A stretch of DNA of 64,000 nt from Alcanivorax sp. (GTDB taxonomy: Bacteria; Pseudomonadota; Gammaproteobacteria; Pseudomonadales; Alcanivoracaceae). Position numbers and translations under genes: made by a program. Every line of letters begins with the position of its first letter. The first letter of the stretch is position 1. Under the pieces are notes generated by a model. That model worked only from the letters and a program-made list of their open reading frames with translations, was not told the origin of the DNA and did not search any database. This document shows positions 1-11,643 of this stretch, piece after piece. The stretch is taken from assembly GCA_022449455.1 (NCBI GenBank), contig JAKUPL010000006.1, forward strand, positions 62,001 to 126,000. Reading direction: 5' to 3'.

Positions 1-1540
1 CCCGCACCCGATGCTCCAGGCTCATGGCCCGTACCCCGTGCACCACCGGAAACAGGCCGCCCTTTTTGATGTCGATGCCCTGGTCCGGCTTTTTCAGGGC
101 GCCGAACCAGTTCAGGGGGGTGGCGAACTTCAGTGACGGCCGGGCGAACCGGGACAGCAGGATCTGGTCGCCGCTGCAGCGCTGGAACAGGGTCTCGCGC
201 AACGCCTCCACCAGTTCCGCCCGGCCGGCCACCGGATGAGCGTCGATCAGAATCGCCAGGTTCATCATCGCCGCGTCATCGCCCTGGCCGGCCCAGCGCG
301 ACACTTTCTCGCGCCAGTCCGACAGCGACCCCACCCATTCCGGGTTCGACACCATGATGTTGCCGGGGCAGCGCGGGTAGCCCAGGGTCAGCAGGGTTTC
401 CGTGAAACGACGCATGTGTTCGTCGCGCTCCGGCCAGTGCGCGGCGTCATCGAGGATCAGGGCGTTGTCCTGGTCGGTCTTGAGAATCTGCTCGCCGCGC
501 CCTTCGCTGCCCAGCACCAGCAGGCAACCGTGTTCCTGATGCGCCTCCGGCACCACGAATTGAAAGGCCTTGCTGATGATGCGGCCGTTGAGCGCGGCCA
601 GCAGATCCATGGCGAAACGCATCTTCACGCCCTGGGCCATCAGCGCCCGCACCAGTTCCGGCAGCCGCGCGCTGGCCAGCGACAGCGCCTGCAGGTTGTC
701 GGCACGCTCCACCTCCAGCCCCACCACGTAGGAGCGGCTGGAGAAAAAGCTGAGCACATCGGTGAGCTCCACCACCCCGACCGGCTTGCGCCCTTCCATG
801 ACCACCACCCGCTCCACCTCATGGCGGGTCATGCTGACCAGCGCGGCGAACAGGTATTCGTCCGGCGGCACCTTGACCAGCCGGAAGGTGGCCAGGGACA
901 GGGCCGGCGAGGCCGGCGTCAGCCCCTCGTCCACCAGCCCCCGCAGCAGATCGGTTTTGGTGATCACGCCGACATGGCCGTCCCGTTCCACCAGCAGGCT
1001 GTCCGCCTGCCGTTCGTTGAGCGCCGCCACCGCCTGCTGCACGGTGCCTCCGGAGGGCAGCACCAGCGGCTCGCGCATGCACTGGTGCACCTTGGCGAGC
1101 ATGAAACCGGCCATGGTGACGCCGCCCTCGCGGCGCTCGGCGAGCAGTCGGTTCTTGCTGGCCAGGCGCTGACGAAAATAGTCGGCGAACGCCGGCTGTT
1201 CATCACAAAGCGTTTTGAACAGAGCGGCGGGAATCAGATAGCAGAGGGTTTCTTCCTCGGTGACGAACCGGTACCGGCTGCGGCCGTTCAGCACGCTGAG
1301 CGCGCCAAACACATCGCCGGCGGTGTAGACCCCGAGGCGACCGGCGTCCGCCGGCAGGGTGGGGTCCAGCTCCAGCACCGCGCCTTTGTGCACCACGTAC
1401 ACGTAGTCGGCGGGCCGGCGTGCTTCCAGCAACACCTGCCCGGCCTCGAAGAAGGCCATTTCCATGGCCGCCTTGAGACGCTCGCGGCGGTCCTCCTCCA
1501 ACAGGGAGAACGGCAGTTGCTCGAAATCCACGTCGATCAT
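1..1540 (-). CDS. Cyclic-nucleotide-binding/CBS/DUF294 nucleotidyltransferase-like protein (partial)
   Basis: About 513 residues are visible; the C-terminus lies beyond the left edge. Residues 1-130 look like a cyclic-nucleotide-binding fold. Residues about 160-285 hold two CBS repeats (each with a V-x-V-V/I-T-K/E-x-D type pattern). From about residue 330 comes a DUF294-type nucleotidyltransferase domain with a G-S-E-G-R-G-E then T-D-Q-D-N-A motif, as in GlnD-like enzymes. The start is the ATG at 1540; an upstream ATG is out of frame. The family normally has roughly 600-640 residues, so about 100 are missing. It follows the symporter pair 1626-3699 on the same strand, an arrangement common for acetate-type symporters, so it probably tunes that transporter or carbon metabolism. 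Domain calls are from motifs; the regulatory role is inferred. Confidence 0.85.
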   Translation of the reverse strand, partial: MIDVDFEQLPFSLLEEDRRERLKAAMEMAFFEAGQVLLEARRPADYVYVVHKGAVLELDPTLPADAGRLGVYTAGDVFGALSVLNGRSRYRFVTEEETLCYLIPAALFKTLCDEQPAFADYFRQRLASKNRLLAERREGGVTMAGFMLAKVHQCMREPLVLPSGGTVQQAVAALNERQADSLLVERDGHVGVITKTDLLRGLVDEGLTPASPALSLATFRLVKVPPDEYLFAALVSMTRHEVERVVVMEGRKPVGVVELTDVLSFFSSRSYVVGLEVERADNLQALSLASARLPELVRALMAQGVKMRFAMDLLAALNGRIISKAFQFVVPEAHQEHGCLLVLGSEGRGEQILKTDQDNALILDDAAHWPERDEHMRRFTETLLTLGYPRCPGNIMVSNPEWVGSLSDWREKVSRWAGQGDDAAMMNLAILIDAHPVAGRAELVEALRETLFQRCSGDQILLSRFARPSLKFATPLNWFGALKKPDQGIDIKKGGLFPVVHGVRAMSLEHRVR

Positions 1541-1565
1541 GGCGATGCACCGGTGTCATAACGGC

Positions 1566-1596
1566 AATCGGGGCGGCGCCACGCGCCACCCCGATT
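1566..1596 (-). terminator. Stable hairpin between symporter and DUF294 genes
   Basis: Two 14-base arms (1566-1579 and 1583-1596) pair with one G-U wobble around a 3-base loop. No clear T-run follows, so it may act as a processing or attenuating hairpin rather than a strong terminator. Confidence 0.45.
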
Positions 1597-1625
1597 TCAG
1601 TTTACTCCGTTTACCGTGGCGGGCG

Positions 1626-3422
<1,797 letters not shown>

Positions 3423-3441
3423 TTTTCCGGTCCTCTTTTTA

Positions 3442-3699
3442 TTACTCTTCGTGGACGTCGAATTTACGATCCAGTTTGTTCATGGAGCGCGCGTACATAA
3501 CGATCAGCGCCAGGAACACATAGATCGAGCCTTGTTGAGCGAACCAGAAGCCCAGCTTGAAACCGAAGAACTGAATGTTGTTGAGCGCATCCGCGAGCAG
3601 GATGCCGCAACCGTAGGACACGACGAACCAGACAACCAGGTAACTCAGAATCAACCGGACATTGGCGGCCCAGTAGGCGCGGGCATTTTCTTCTTTCAT
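3442..3699 (-). CDS. DUF4212 sodium/substrate symporter small subunit
   Basis: An 85-residue protein with two membrane segments (about residues 13-35 and 45-70). The region around A-Y-W-A-A-N-V-R-L near the N-terminus is typical of DUF4212. I chose the ATG at 3699 because GAGGGG lies just upstream; a longer frame from about 3762 has no support. It is the first gene of the unit that continues with the SSS large subunit. In this family the small protein accompanies the transporter in the inner membrane. Confidence 0.9.
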   Translation of the reverse strand: MKEENARAYWAANVRLILSYLVVWFVVSYGCGILLADALNNIQFFGFKLGFWFAQQGSIYVFLALIVMYARSMNKLDRKFDVHEE

Positions 3700-3819
3700 T
3701 GGTCTACCCCTCTGCGTACTGACTGGAAAACTCTTGCGAGTCTTGCCGCAGAGACTAAACAAAGGCGCAAGCGGCCACAGTATGACTTTAGTCGAACGTA
3801 GAGGAGGGGCGGCGCGGGC

Positions 3820-4764
3820 TCAGGCCGGCTGGGCGCCGGCGGCGCGGTACAGGGTAGCGGTCAGAGGGGCAAGACGGGTTTCCCGTTTTACCGACTCCAG
3901 CAGGGGGCCGGCTTCCGGCCAGCGGCGCCGGGAATAGCTCAGCCATTGTTTGGCCCGACCGCACAGCTGCGCGTCGGTGCCGGTGTCGACGATCGCATCG
4001 GCGAACCGGCAAAGCACCGCCAGCACCTCGTCCCACCCCGCCGGCGGGCCACCGCGCACTTCCCGGCACAGCAGCGGGTCGGCCACCGCGCCACGGCCCA
4101 GCATCAGATCGTCACAGCCGCTCTCGCGCTGGCAGCGAAGGGCGTCCTCGCGGGTCCAGATCTCGCCATTGGCGATCACCGGCAGGGCCACCGCCCGGCG
4201 GATGTCGCCGATGCGGTCCCAGTAAGCCGGTGGCCGGTAGCCCTGGCGCTTGGTGCGCCCGTGCACGGTCAGCCAGGCGGCGCCGGCGGCCTGCACGGCA
4301 ACGGCGTTGTCCAGGGCCCGGCCGTCATCGGCATTGCCCAGGCGCATCTTCACCGACACCGGCACCGCCGCCGGCACGGTGGCACGCACGGCGGCGGTGA
4401 CCGCGTGCACCAGCTCCGGTTCGTCCAGCAGCACGGCACCGCCGCGATGGCGGTTCACGGTTTTCGCCGGGCAGCCGAAGTTCAGATCAATGGCCGGCGC
4501 CCCCAGCTCCACCGCCCGCGCCGCGTTGTCCGCCACGCAGGCCGGGTCGGAGCCGAGCAATTGCAGATGCACCGGCGTCCCGGCCAGAGTGCGGGCGCCG
4601 TGGCGCAGCTCCGGGCACCAGCGATAGAAGACGCGCGGCGGCAGCACTTCGCCGCTGACGCGCACGAACTCGCTGACGCACCAGTCGTACCGGGCGGAGG
4701 CGGTGAGGGCCTGGCGGACCCAATAGTCCGCCAGACCCTCCATGGGGGCGAGGATCAGTTTCAT
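3820..4764 (-). CDS. dusC: tRNA-dihydrouridine(16) synthase DusC
   Basis: A 314-residue FMN enzyme that reduces uridine 16 in tRNA D-loops with NADPH. It opens with M-K-L-I-L-A-P-M-E-G, has the catalytic G-C-P-A-K motif with Cys98 at the same position as E. coli DusC, and contains V-H-G-R-T-K and V-I-A-N-G-E-I for FMN and phosphate binding. The F-V-R-V segment near residue 33 and overall length favour DusC over DusA or DusB. The ATG at 4764 matches the family N-terminus; a longer frame to 4905 only runs into the SDR gene. Monocistronic or weakly linked to its neighbours. Confidence 0.94.
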   Translation of the reverse strand: MKLILAPMEGLADYWVRQALTASARYDWCVSEFVRVSGEVLPPRVFYRWCPELRHGARTLAGTPVHLQLLGSDPACVADNAARAVELGAPAIDLNFGCPAKTVNRHRGGAVLLDEPELVHAVTAAVRATVPAAVPVSVKMRLGNADDGRALDNAVAVQAAGAAWLTVHGRTKRQGYRPPAYWDRIGDIRRAVALPVIANGEIWTREDALRCQRESGCDDLMLGRGAVADPLLCREVRGGPPAGWDEVLAVLCRFADAIVDTGTDAQLCGRAKQWLSYSRRRWPEAGPLLESVKRETRLAPLTATLYRAAGAQPA

Positions 4765-4804
4765 GGGCGCGCATTCTAGCACCGCTTCCGGGCAGGGGCC
4801 CGAC

Positions 4805-5659
4805 TCAGGTGTTGAGAATGACACCGCCGTTGACATGGATGGTCTGGCCGGTGATGTAACTGGCGTCATTGCTGGCCAGGTACACATAAGCCGGCGCCAC
4901 CTCACAGGGCTGGCCGGCCCGGTTCATCGGCACCTGCCCACCAAACCGGGCCACCTTCTCGGCGTCGAAACTGGCCGGGATCAGCGGCGTCCAGATCGGC
5001 CCTGGGGCCACCGCGTTGACGCGCACGCCGCGCTCCAGCAAGGCACCGGAAAACGACCGCACCAGCGCCTGCACCGCCCCCTTGGTGGCGGTGTAGTCCA
5101 GCAGGGTGTCGTTGCCCTTGAAGGCATTGATCGACGAGGTGGAAATGATGCTGTCGCCTTCCTCCAGGTGAGGCAGCGCCGCCTTGATCAGGTAGAAATG
5201 GCTGAACACATTGGTGCGGAAGGTACGTTCCAGCTGGTCGTTTTCCAGTTCGGTGATGCGCTTCCAGTCGTACTGTTCGGCGGCATTGAGAACCAGCACG
5301 TTGAGGCCGCCCAACGCCTCCACCGTGCGCCGCACCGACTCTTCACAAAAGTCCGGGTCGCCCACGTCACCGCGCAGGGCCAGGCAACGGCGGCCTTCCT
5401 CGCGGACCAGCCGGGCGGTGTCCTCGGCGTCGGTTTCCTCGTCCAGATAGACCAGCGCGCAGTCCGCGCCCTCGCGGGCAAAATGCAGCGCCACGGCGCG
5501 ACCGATGCCGCTGTCGCCGCCGGTGATCAGCGCCACCCGGCCGGCCAGCTTGTCGGCGCCCCGGTAATCGTCGCGGATGTAGTTCGGTTCCGGGTCCATG
5601 CGGTGTTCCTGGCCCGGCTGGTGCTGTTGATGCTGCGGCGGGAAATGTTCGTCGCTCAT
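4805..5659 (-). CDS. SDR family oxidoreductase (YghA/GSP39-like)
   Basis: A 284-residue NAD(P)-dependent short-chain dehydrogenase. A polar His/Gln-rich N-terminal extension of about 38 residues precedes the Rossmann fold. T-G-G-D-S-G-I-G spans 46-53, N-A-A follows near 125, Ser175/176 precede the catalytic Tyr189-x3-Lys193 pair, and P-G-P-I-W-T-P is typical of the YghA/general stress protein 39 subgroup. The start ATG has AAGGAG upstream. The substrate is unknown; relatives are induced by stress and act on aldehydes or alcohols. Confidence 0.9.
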   Translation of the reverse strand: MSDEHFPPQHQQHQPGQEHRMDPEPNYIRDDYRGADKLAGRVALITGGDSGIGRAVALHFAREGADCALVYLDEETDAEDTARLVREEGRRCLALRGDVGDPDFCEESVRRTVEALGGLNVLVLNAAEQYDWKRITELENDQLERTFRTNVFSHFYLIKAALPHLEEGDSIISTSSINAFKGNDTLLDYTATKGAVQALVRSFSGALLERGVRVNAVAPGPIWTPLIPASFDAEKVARFGGQVPMNRAGQPCEVAPAYVYLASNDASYITGQTIHVNGGVILNT

Positions 5660-5938
5660 GATGCACTCCTTCGTCGTCGACGGGCGGGCCGCGTCCTGCG
5701 GCCACGTATTGCAACGTTCGGAGTCAGTCTAGGAAGGGCGCGGGGCGGACGCCAAGCGCGCAAAGGTAAAACAATGCAGCATTGAGACCCCCGCCGGCAC
5801 CGCAAGCGAAACGCCATAGATATAAGGAGATCAGAGGAAGAAGCCGCTTGCGACGACCCGGCGGGCATTTCACTATAGGTGGCGCGGTGACCCGGCGGAA
5901 GGCCGTGGTTAGACCCTTTTGGAATGAGGAATTTGCCC

Positions 5939-6349
5939 ATGAGTACCCACGACGGCGGCTGCCTGTGCGGCAAGGTGCGTTACCGGATTCACGGCCCTTT
6001 TCACCAGTTTCACCTCTGTCACTGCTCCCGCTGCCGGCGCTTCAGCGGCACCGCCCACGCCGCCAACCTGATGGCCCCCGCGGACAGCCTGGAGTGGCTC
6101 GGCGGCGAGGAGTTGGTGCGGCGTTTCGACCTGCCCGAAGCGAAGGCCTTCGCCCGGGCCTTCTGCGGTGAGTGCGGCAGCATGGTGCCCCACTTGCGCC
6201 GCAGCGGCGACCTGGCGGTGATCCCCGCCGGCGGCCTGGACCAGTCCCCCGATCTGGACCCCAATGACCACATTTTCTGGGAAGACCGGGCCGAATGGTA
6301 CGAGCCCGGTATCGGCGCCAAGAAGTACGCCGGCCCGCCGGGCGGCTGA
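5939..6349 (+). CDS. GFA (glutathione-dependent formaldehyde-activating)/CENP-V family protein
   Basis: A 136-residue zinc protein. The cysteine pattern is G-G-C-L-C-G-K-V-R-Y at the N-terminus, C-H-C-S-R-C-R in the middle and F-C-G-E-C-G-S near residue 80, which together form the two zinc sites of the GFA fold. The ATG at 5939 is preceded by GAGGAA at good spacing; an in-frame ATG at 5924 lacks one. True Gfa activity is disputed for most members, so only the fold is confident. The 279 bases upstream (5660-5938) hold the divergent promoters for this gene and the SDR; no strong motif seen. Confidence 0.88.
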   Translation: MSTHDGGCLCGKVRYRIHGPFHQFHLCHCSRCRRFSGTAHAANLMAPADSLEWLGGEELVRRFDLPEAKAFARAFCGECGSMVPHLRRSGDLAVIPAGGLDQSPDLDPNDHIFWEDRAEWYEPGIGAKKYAGPPGG

Positions 6350-6422
6350 GCCGGGCGCGCCCCCGGATTGACCGCCCCACGGCGCTCCAGTACTGTTGCG
6401 CCGCATTCCGAGAGAGAGACCC

Positions 6423-6659
6423 ATGGCCAGTAAAACCCCGCAGTTGGAAGAAGCCCTGGACAGCCTGGAAGCCCTGGTGGAGCGGATGGAATCCGGTGAC
6501 TTGACCCTGGAAGAATCGCTGGCGGCCTTCGAACAGGGGGTCAAGCTGACCCGCGAATGCCAGCAGGCTCTGACCCGCGCCGAGCAGAAAGTACGCATCC
6601 TGCTCGACCAGGACCCGAACGCGGAGCCCGCGCCGTTCGAAGACCGCGATGAACAGTGA
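6423..6659 (+). CDS. xseB: Exodeoxyribonuclease VII small subunit
   Basis: A 78-residue helical protein, the usual XseB length. It has the family core [16 protein letters not shown][10 protein letters not shown] then F-E-x-G-V-K-L. It forms the multi-copy small subunit of exonuclease VII, which degrades single-stranded DNA with XseA (not in this window). The ATG at 6423 follows GAGAGAG. Its stop overlaps the ispA start by 11 bases, the conserved xseB-ispA-dxs order. Confidence 0.95.
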   Translation: MASKTPQLEEALDSLEALVERMESGDLTLEESLAAFEQGVKLTRECQQALTRAEQKVRILLDQDPNAEPAPFEDRDEQ

Positions 6660-7551
6660 CCCGAACCGGCTCGAGCCGTTCGCCGACGAAGCCCGCGCCC
6701 GGCTCCAGGCGGCGCTCCATCGCCTGCTGCCGGACCCGGCCACCAGCGCCAGCCCTCGCCTCGCCGAGGCGATGCGTTACGCGGCGCTGAACGGGGGCAA
6801 ACGCATCCGTCCGATGCTGGTGTACGCCGCCTGCCGGCTGGCCGGCGGCGAGCCGGAACGGGCCGACGTGGCGGCGGTGGCGGTGGAGGCGATCCACGCC
6901 TACTCCCTGGTCCATGACGACCTGCCCGCCATGGACGACGACGACCTGCGGCGCGGCCAGCCCACCTGCCACCGGGCCTTCGACGAGGCCACCGCGATCC
7001 TCGCCGGCGATACCCTGCACACTCTGGCCTTCGACCTGCTGGCCGGCGCCGGCGACTACTCCGACGCCGCCCGGGTGGCCATGGTGCGGGTGCTGTGCCG
7101 GGCCGCCGGCGGCACCGGCATGGCCGCCGGCCAGATGCTGGACATGGCCGCCCACGGCCGCCTGCAGGACGTGGCCGCCCTGGAACGCATGCACTACCTG
7201 AAGACCGGCCGGCTGATCACCGCCAGCCTGTTGCTCGGCTACCACGCGGCGGAGCGCGCCGACGCCGACCTGGAAGCCGCCCTGATCGCCTTCGGCGACG
7301 CCATCGGCCTGGCCTTCCAGATTCAGGACGACATTCTCGACGTCACCGCCGATACCGATCAGTTGGGCAAGCCCAGCCGCTCCGATGAAAAACACGGTAA
7401 AAGCACCTTCCCGGCCCTGCTCGGCCTGGACGCCAGCCGACAACGGGCCCAGGCCCTGTGCGAGCAGGCCCGCGGCGCCCTGCGGGGCTACGGCGCCGCC
7501 GCCCGGCCTCTGCAACAATTGGCGGACTTTATCGTGCAGCGCACGCACTGA
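6649..7551 (+). CDS. ispA: (2E,6E)-farnesyl diphosphate synthase
   Basis: A 300-residue prenyltransferase that condenses IPP with DMAPP and GPP to make farnesyl diphosphate for quinones, undecaprenol and hopanoid-type lipids. The first Asp-rich motif [10 protein letters not shown] is at 90-99 and the second, F-Q-I-Q-D-D-I-L-D, at 223-231. G-G-K-R-I-R-P at 49-55 binds IPP. Length matches E. coli IspA. It overlaps xseB and precedes dxs, so precursor supply and prenyl extension are co-transcribed. Confidence 0.96.
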   Translation: MNSDPNRLEPFADEARARLQAALHRLLPDPATSASPRLAEAMRYAALNGGKRIRPMLVYAACRLAGGEPERADVAAVAVEAIHAYSLVHDDLPAMDDDDLRRGQPTCHRAFDEATAILAGDTLHTLAFDLLAGAGDYSDAARVAMVRVLCRAAGGTGMAAGQMLDMAAHGRLQDVAALERMHYLKTGRLITASLLLGYHAAERADADLEAALIAFGDAIGLAFQIQDDILDVTADTDQLGKPSRSDEKHGKSTFPALLGLDASRQRAQALCEQARGALRGYGAAARPLQQLADFIVQRTH

Positions 7552-7635
7552 CGGCGCGGCCACTGACGCACCCCGGCCGTGACCGTTATACTTCGCCCTT
7601 GTCATGCCGCCGCTGACTGATTCAGGCTCGAATCC

Positions 7636-9558
7636 ATGCCAAAGACGTTCACCGACATTCCGTTGACCCGCCCGAACACGCCACTGCTGGACCGCATCGC
7701 GGTGCCGGCGGACCTGCGCCAGCTGCCGGAGGCGCAACTGGAGCGGCTGGCCGACGAATTACGCGCCTATCTGCTGTACGCGGTGGGCCGCAGCGGCGGC
7801 CACTTTGGCGCCGGCCTGGGCGTGGTGGAACTGACCCTGGCGCTGCATTACCTGTTCGAGACACCCCATGACCGGCTGGTGTGGGACGTGGGCCATCAGT
7901 GCTACCCGCACAAGATCCTCACCGGCCGCCGCGACGACCTGCTCAAGGTGCGCCAGCAGGGCGGCCCGTCCGGCTTCCCCAAGCGCGGTGAATCCGAGTA
8001 CGACACCTTCGGCGTGGGCCACTCCTCCACCTCCATCAGCGCCGCCCTGGGCATGGCCCTGGGCGCCGAGAACGCCGGCGAGAAGCGCCGCACGGTGGCG
8101 GTGATCGGCGACGGCGCCATGACCGCCGGCCAGGCCTTCGAGGCGCTCAGCCACGCCGCCCACACCCGCGCCAACCTGCTGGTGGTGCTCAACGACAACA
8201 CCATGTCCATCGGCCACAACGTGGGCGGGCTGGCCAACTACTTCGCCCGCATCTGGGCCTCCAAGACCTACATCGCCCTGCGCGAGGGCGGCAAGAAGGT
8301 GCTCTCCGCCATGCCGGCAGCCTGGGACTTCGTGCGCCGCACCGAGGAAAGCATGAAGAACATGGTGAGCCCGGACATGCTGTTCGAGGCCATCGGCTTC
8401 AACTACATCGGCCCCATCGACGGTCACGATCTGGACGAGCTCACCGCCACCCTGGCCACCATGCGCGACCTGGAAGGCCCGCAGCTGCTGCACGTCTACA
8501 CCACCAAGGGCAAGGGGTTCGGCCCCGCCGAGGCGGACCCGGTGGGTTACCACGCGATCAACAAGATCGAGCCCAAACCCAAGGTGGCGGTGGCCAAGCC
8601 GGCGCCGGCCAAGGGGCCCAAGTACCAGCAGGTGTTCGGCGACTGGCTGTGCGACCTGGCGGAGCGCGATGAGCGCCTGATCGGCATCACCCCGGCCATG
8701 TGCGAAGGCTCCGGCATGGTGGACTTCGCCCGCCGTTTCCCGGACCGCTACCACGATGTGGCGATCTGCGAGCAGCACGCGGTGACCCTGGCCGGCGGCA
8801 TGGCCTGCGAGGGCCGCAAGCCGGTGGTGGCGATCTATTCCACCTTCCTGCAGCGCGCCTACGATCAATTGATCCACGACGTGGCCCTGCAGAACCTGGA
8901 CGTGACCTTCGGCCTGGACCGGGCCGGCCTGGTGGGCGAGGACGGCGCCACCCACGGCGGCGTGTTCGACCTGGCCTATTTGCGCACCGTGCCCAATATG
9001 ATCGTGGCGGCGCCCTCCGACGAGAACGAGTGCCGCCAATTGCTCTACACCGCCTGGCTGCACGACGGCCCGGCGGCGGTGCGCTACCCGCGCGGCACCG
9101 GCCCCGGCGCCGCCATTCAATACGCCATGAACGCCCTGCCGGTGGGCGAGAGCCGCACCCTGCGCCAGGGCAAGGGCCCGGCCGCCCTGCTCGCCTTCGG
9201 CGCACTGGTGCCGGCGGCCCGGGAAGCGGCGGAAAAGCTGGACGCCACCGTCATCGACATGCGTTGGGTAAAACCGCTGGACCGCCAGGCGGTGCTGGAT
9301 GCCGCCGCCCGCCATCGCCTGCTGGTGACCGTGGAAGACCACCAGCGCATGGGCGGCGCCGGCTCGGCGGTGAACGAACTGGTGCTGGAAGAGGGTCTGG
9401 CGGTGCCGGTGCTCAATCTGGGGCTGCCGGATCACTTTATTCACCACGGCAAACGCGACGAGCTGCTGGCCCAGCATGGTCTGGATGCCGCCGGCATCGA
9501 GGCCAGCGTGCGCGAACGCCTCCAGCGTCTGGAGAGCGCCCTGCCCCACCGGGCCTGA
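7636..9558 (+). CDS. dxs: 1-deoxy-D-xylulose-5-phosphate synthase
   Basis: A 640-residue thiamine-diphosphate enzyme that joins pyruvate and glyceraldehyde 3-phosphate, the entry step of the MEP isoprenoid pathway; DXP also feeds thiamine and pyridoxal synthesis. The TPP signature G-D-G-A-M-T starts at residue 158 and G-R-S-G-G-H-F near 52. The pyrimidine-domain E-Q-H-A-V-T motif lies in the second half, and the transketolase C-terminal domain is complete. Full family length. It is convergent with pgpA, with only 21 bases between stops. Confidence 0.97.
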   Translation: MPKTFTDIPLTRPNTPLLDRIAVPADLRQLPEAQLERLADELRAYLLYAVGRSGGHFGAGLGVVELTLALHYLFETPHDRLVWDVGHQCYPHKILTGRRDDLLKVRQQGGPSGFPKRGESEYDTFGVGHSSTSISAALGMALGAENAGEKRRTVAVIGDGAMTAGQAFEALSHAAHTRANLLVVLNDNTMSIGHNVGGLANYFARIWASKTYIALREGGKKVLSAMPAAWDFVRRTEESMKNMVSPDMLFEAIGFNYIGPIDGHDLDELTATLATMRDLEGPQLLHVYTTKGKGFGPAEADPVGYHAINKIEPKPKVAVAKPAPAKGPKYQQVFGDWLCDLAERDERLIGITPAMCEGSGMVDFARRFPDRYHDVAICEQHAVTLAGGMACEGRKPVVAIYSTFLQRAYDQLIHDVALQNLDVTFGLDRAGLVGEDGATHGGVFDLAYLRTVPNMIVAAPSDENECRQLLYTAWLHDGPAAVRYPRGTGPGAAIQYAMNALPVGESRTLRQGKGPAALLAFGALVPAAREAAEKLDATVIDMRWVKPLDRQAVLDAAARHRLLVTVEDHQRMGGAGSAVNELVLEEGLAVPVLNLGLPDHFIHHGKRDELLAQHGLDAAGIEASVRERLQRLESALPHRA

Positions 9559-9579
9559 GGCCGGGCGCCGCTCCCACGC

Positions 9580-10059
9580 CTACAGCGGCCTGGAAGCGCG
9601 CCGGCGCCAGGCGGCGCGCACCAGCAGCAGCACCGCCAGTGCCAGGGCGCCGGCCACCAGATCGTCCAGGACGATGCCGAGGCCGCCGTTCAGGTGCAGG
9701 TCCACCCAACCCACCGGCCCCGGCTTGAGTACATCGAAAAAACGGAACACGGCGAACCCGGCCAGCCCCCAGGCCAGGTGCCGGGGCACCACCGCCAGGG
9801 CCAGCAACAGCCCGCCCAGTTCATCCCAGACCACCGAACCCGCGTCATGAACGCCCAGCGCTTGGGAGGCCAACCCGCAAAGCGGCACACCGGCCGCCGC
9901 CACCAGCAACACCACCAGCAGATAGCGCGGCCGGGAAAGCCTCGCCAACGGCCACCAGAGCAGCAGAAACAGCAACGAGGCCAGCGTGCCCGGCGCCCAG
10001 GGGGAAAGACCGGCACCCAGGCCCTGGGCCAGTAAGACAAGGATCGAATCAGGCGGCAA
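9580..10059 (-). CDS. pgpA: Phosphatidylglycerophosphatase A
   Basis: A 159-residue inner-membrane phosphatase that makes phosphatidylglycerol from its phosphate. It has about four hydrophobic segments, the N-terminal G-L-S-P-W-A-P-G-T-L motif and V-W-D-E-L-G-G, whose Asp/Glu pair binds metal. F-F-D-V-L-K-P-G-P is also typical. It is the last gene of the rib-nusB-thiL run, 144 bases after thiL, as in many gammaproteobacteria. Confidence 0.94.
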   Translation of the reverse strand: MPPDSILVLLAQGLGAGLSPWAPGTLASLLFLLLWWPLARLSRPRYLLVVLLVAAAGVPLCGLASQALGVHDAGSVVWDELGGLLLALAVVPRHLAWGLAGFAVFRFFDVLKPGPVGWVDLHLNGGLGIVLDDLVAGALALAVLLLVRAAWRRRASRPL

Positions 10060-10203
10060 GTGGGGCTCCTTTCGTGGTGGCCATCGGGGCAGGCATTGCG
10101 GCGAGCATGGGTGCGGACATCGGGGCCGGCGCTGGTGGCGGCGAGACGCCGGGTACGCCCATCACAGCGTGCCGGACGCGGCTGAAGTCAGACTGAACGG
10201 CGC

Positions 10204-11127
10204 CTACGAAAAATGGCGCCAGCCGGGGACGTCGGCGGGGCGCTCGGTGCCGTCCGGGTCGTGCAGGCGCACCGAACCGGGGCCGGTGATGCGACCGATG
10301 GCAACGGTGCCCTCGGGCAGCGGGTCGTCGCCGGGCCAGGTGAACAGCAGCCGGTAGTCGTCGCCGCCGGACAACTGCAGGGCCAGCCGATCGTCCTCAT
10401 CCAGGGCGGCCAGTTCGTCGTTCACCGGCAGAGCGCCGGTGTCGATCACCGCGCCCAGGCCGCCGCTGGCCTTGAGCACATGGCCCAGGTCCTGGAGCAG
10501 GCCGTCGGAGATGTCGATGCAGGCGCCGGCGCGGCCGGCCAGGCGTTGGCCCAGGGTCAGGTCCAGGTCCGGGGCGGCGAAATGACGGGCGCTGGCGCTC
10601 TGCCGTTGGCCCGCCTGCCAGTGACGCAACCCCAACCCGCCCAGGCCGGGCACGCCGCCCACCGCCAGTACCTGCCCCGGCAGGGCGCCGTCCCGGCGCA
10701 GCACCCGCTCGGCGCGCACCGCGCCGGTGGCCTGGATCGCCACGCTCAGCGGGCCCCGGGTCACGTCCCCGCCCACCAGCGCGATACCGGCCCGGTCCGC
10801 CAGCTCGAACATGCCCCGGCTGAAATCGGCCAGCCAGGCTTGCTCCACCTCGGGCAGGGTCAACGACAGCAGAAACCAGAGCGGGCGGGCACCCATGGCG
10901 TACAGATCGGACAGGTTCACCGCCAAACAGCGATGACCGGTCTCGAAGGCGGGCAGATCCTCGGGAAAGTGGCGGCCGGCGATGCTGGTGTCCAAGGTCA
11001 TCACCAGCTGTTCGCCGGCGGGCGGGGCCAGCAGGGCGGCGTCGTCGCCGGGGCCCAGCAGCACGCCGTCGCCGTCCGGGCCACCGGAACGGCGAAAGTA
11101 GCGTTCGATCAGGGAGAATTCGTCCAT
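10204..11127 (-). CDS. thiL: Thiamine-monophosphate kinase
   Basis: A 307-residue ATP-dependent kinase that phosphorylates thiamine monophosphate to thiamine diphosphate. It shows the AIR-synthase-like fold, with G-P-G-D-D-A-A near residue 25, A-V-N-L-S-D-L-Y-A-M-G and V-G-G-D-V-T-R-G for Mg-ATP binding, and C-I-D-I-S-D-G-L. Start ATG at 11127, 18 bases after nusB. No TPP riboswitch was seen upstream; expression appears tied to the rib-nusB operon. Confidence 0.95.
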   Translation of the reverse strand: MDEFSLIERYFRRSGGPDGDGVLLGPGDDAALLAPPAGEQLVMTLDTSIAGRHFPEDLPAFETGHRCLAVNLSDLYAMGARPLWFLLSLTLPEVEQAWLADFSRGMFELADRAGIALVGGDVTRGPLSVAIQATGAVRAERVLRRDGALPGQVLAVGGVPGLGGLGLRHWQAGQRQSASARHFAAPDLDLTLGQRLAGRAGACIDISDGLLQDLGHVLKASGGLGAVIDTGALPVNDELAALDEDDRLALQLSGGDDYRLLFTWPGDDPLPEGTVAIGRITGPGSVRLHDPDGTERPADVPGWRHFS

Positions 11128-11145
11128 GGCCCGCTCCGGGGCAAC

Positions 11146-11643
11146 TCAGGCGTCGCCGCCGTCCCGGTCGCCGCTGTCCTGATCCGCATTGTCCGGTTCA
11201 CGGCGGCGATGGGCGGTTTCCGCGGAGCGCAGGCGCCGCGCCAGCTTGTCGAGCACGCCGTTGACGTACTTGAAGGAATCCTCGGCGCCGAACACCTTGG
11301 CCAGCTCGATGCCTTCGTTGATCACCACCCGGTAGGGCACGTCCAGACGCTCCTTGAGCTCGAAGGCGCCGAGTCGCAGCAGCGCCTTCTCCACCTGGGA
11401 GAGCTCCTCCACGCGGCGGTCCAGAAACGGCCGCAGCGCTTCGTCCAGCTCGCCGACCTGGCCGGGTACACCGTGCAGCAGATCATGGAAGTAGATGCGG
11501 TCCACCTTTTCCATGTCGTTGCTGGCCAGGAACTGCGCCTCGATATCGCTCAGCGCGCTGCCGGCCAGCTGCCACTGGTACAGCGCCTGGAGAGCGTAAC
11601 GGCGCGCCTTGCGGCGCGCGGCGGGGGAAGACGGAACGGTCAT
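11146..11643 (-). CDS. nusB: Transcription antitermination factor NusB
   Basis: A 165-residue all-helical RNA-binding protein that, with NusE (ribosomal S10), recognises boxA in rRNA leaders. [16 protein letters not shown] at the N-terminus is the Arg-rich RNA-binding region; Y-R-V-V-I-N-E-x-I-E-L-A-K is the conserved C-terminal half. An acidic tail of about 20 residues follows. The ATG at 11643 overlaps the ribH stop (TGATG), so the two are translationally coupled. Confidence 0.95.
   Translation of the reverse strand: MTVPSSPAARRKARRYALQALYQWQLAGSALSDIEAQFLASNDMEKVDRIYFHDLLHGVPGQVGELDEALRPFLDRRVEELSQVEKALLRLGAFELKERLDVPYRVVINEGIELAKVFGAEDSFKYVNGVLDKLARRLRSAETAHRRREPDNADQDSGDRDGGDA

Noticed and set aside
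1203-1589. Small ORF on the minus strand over the DUF294 gene start
   Set aside because: Another frame of the same strand with no family match; the cNMP/CBS/DUF294 frame explains the region.
4765-4905. 47-codon N-terminal extension of DusC
   Set aside because: It overlaps the end of the SDR gene and disagrees with the invariant family N-terminus at 4764.
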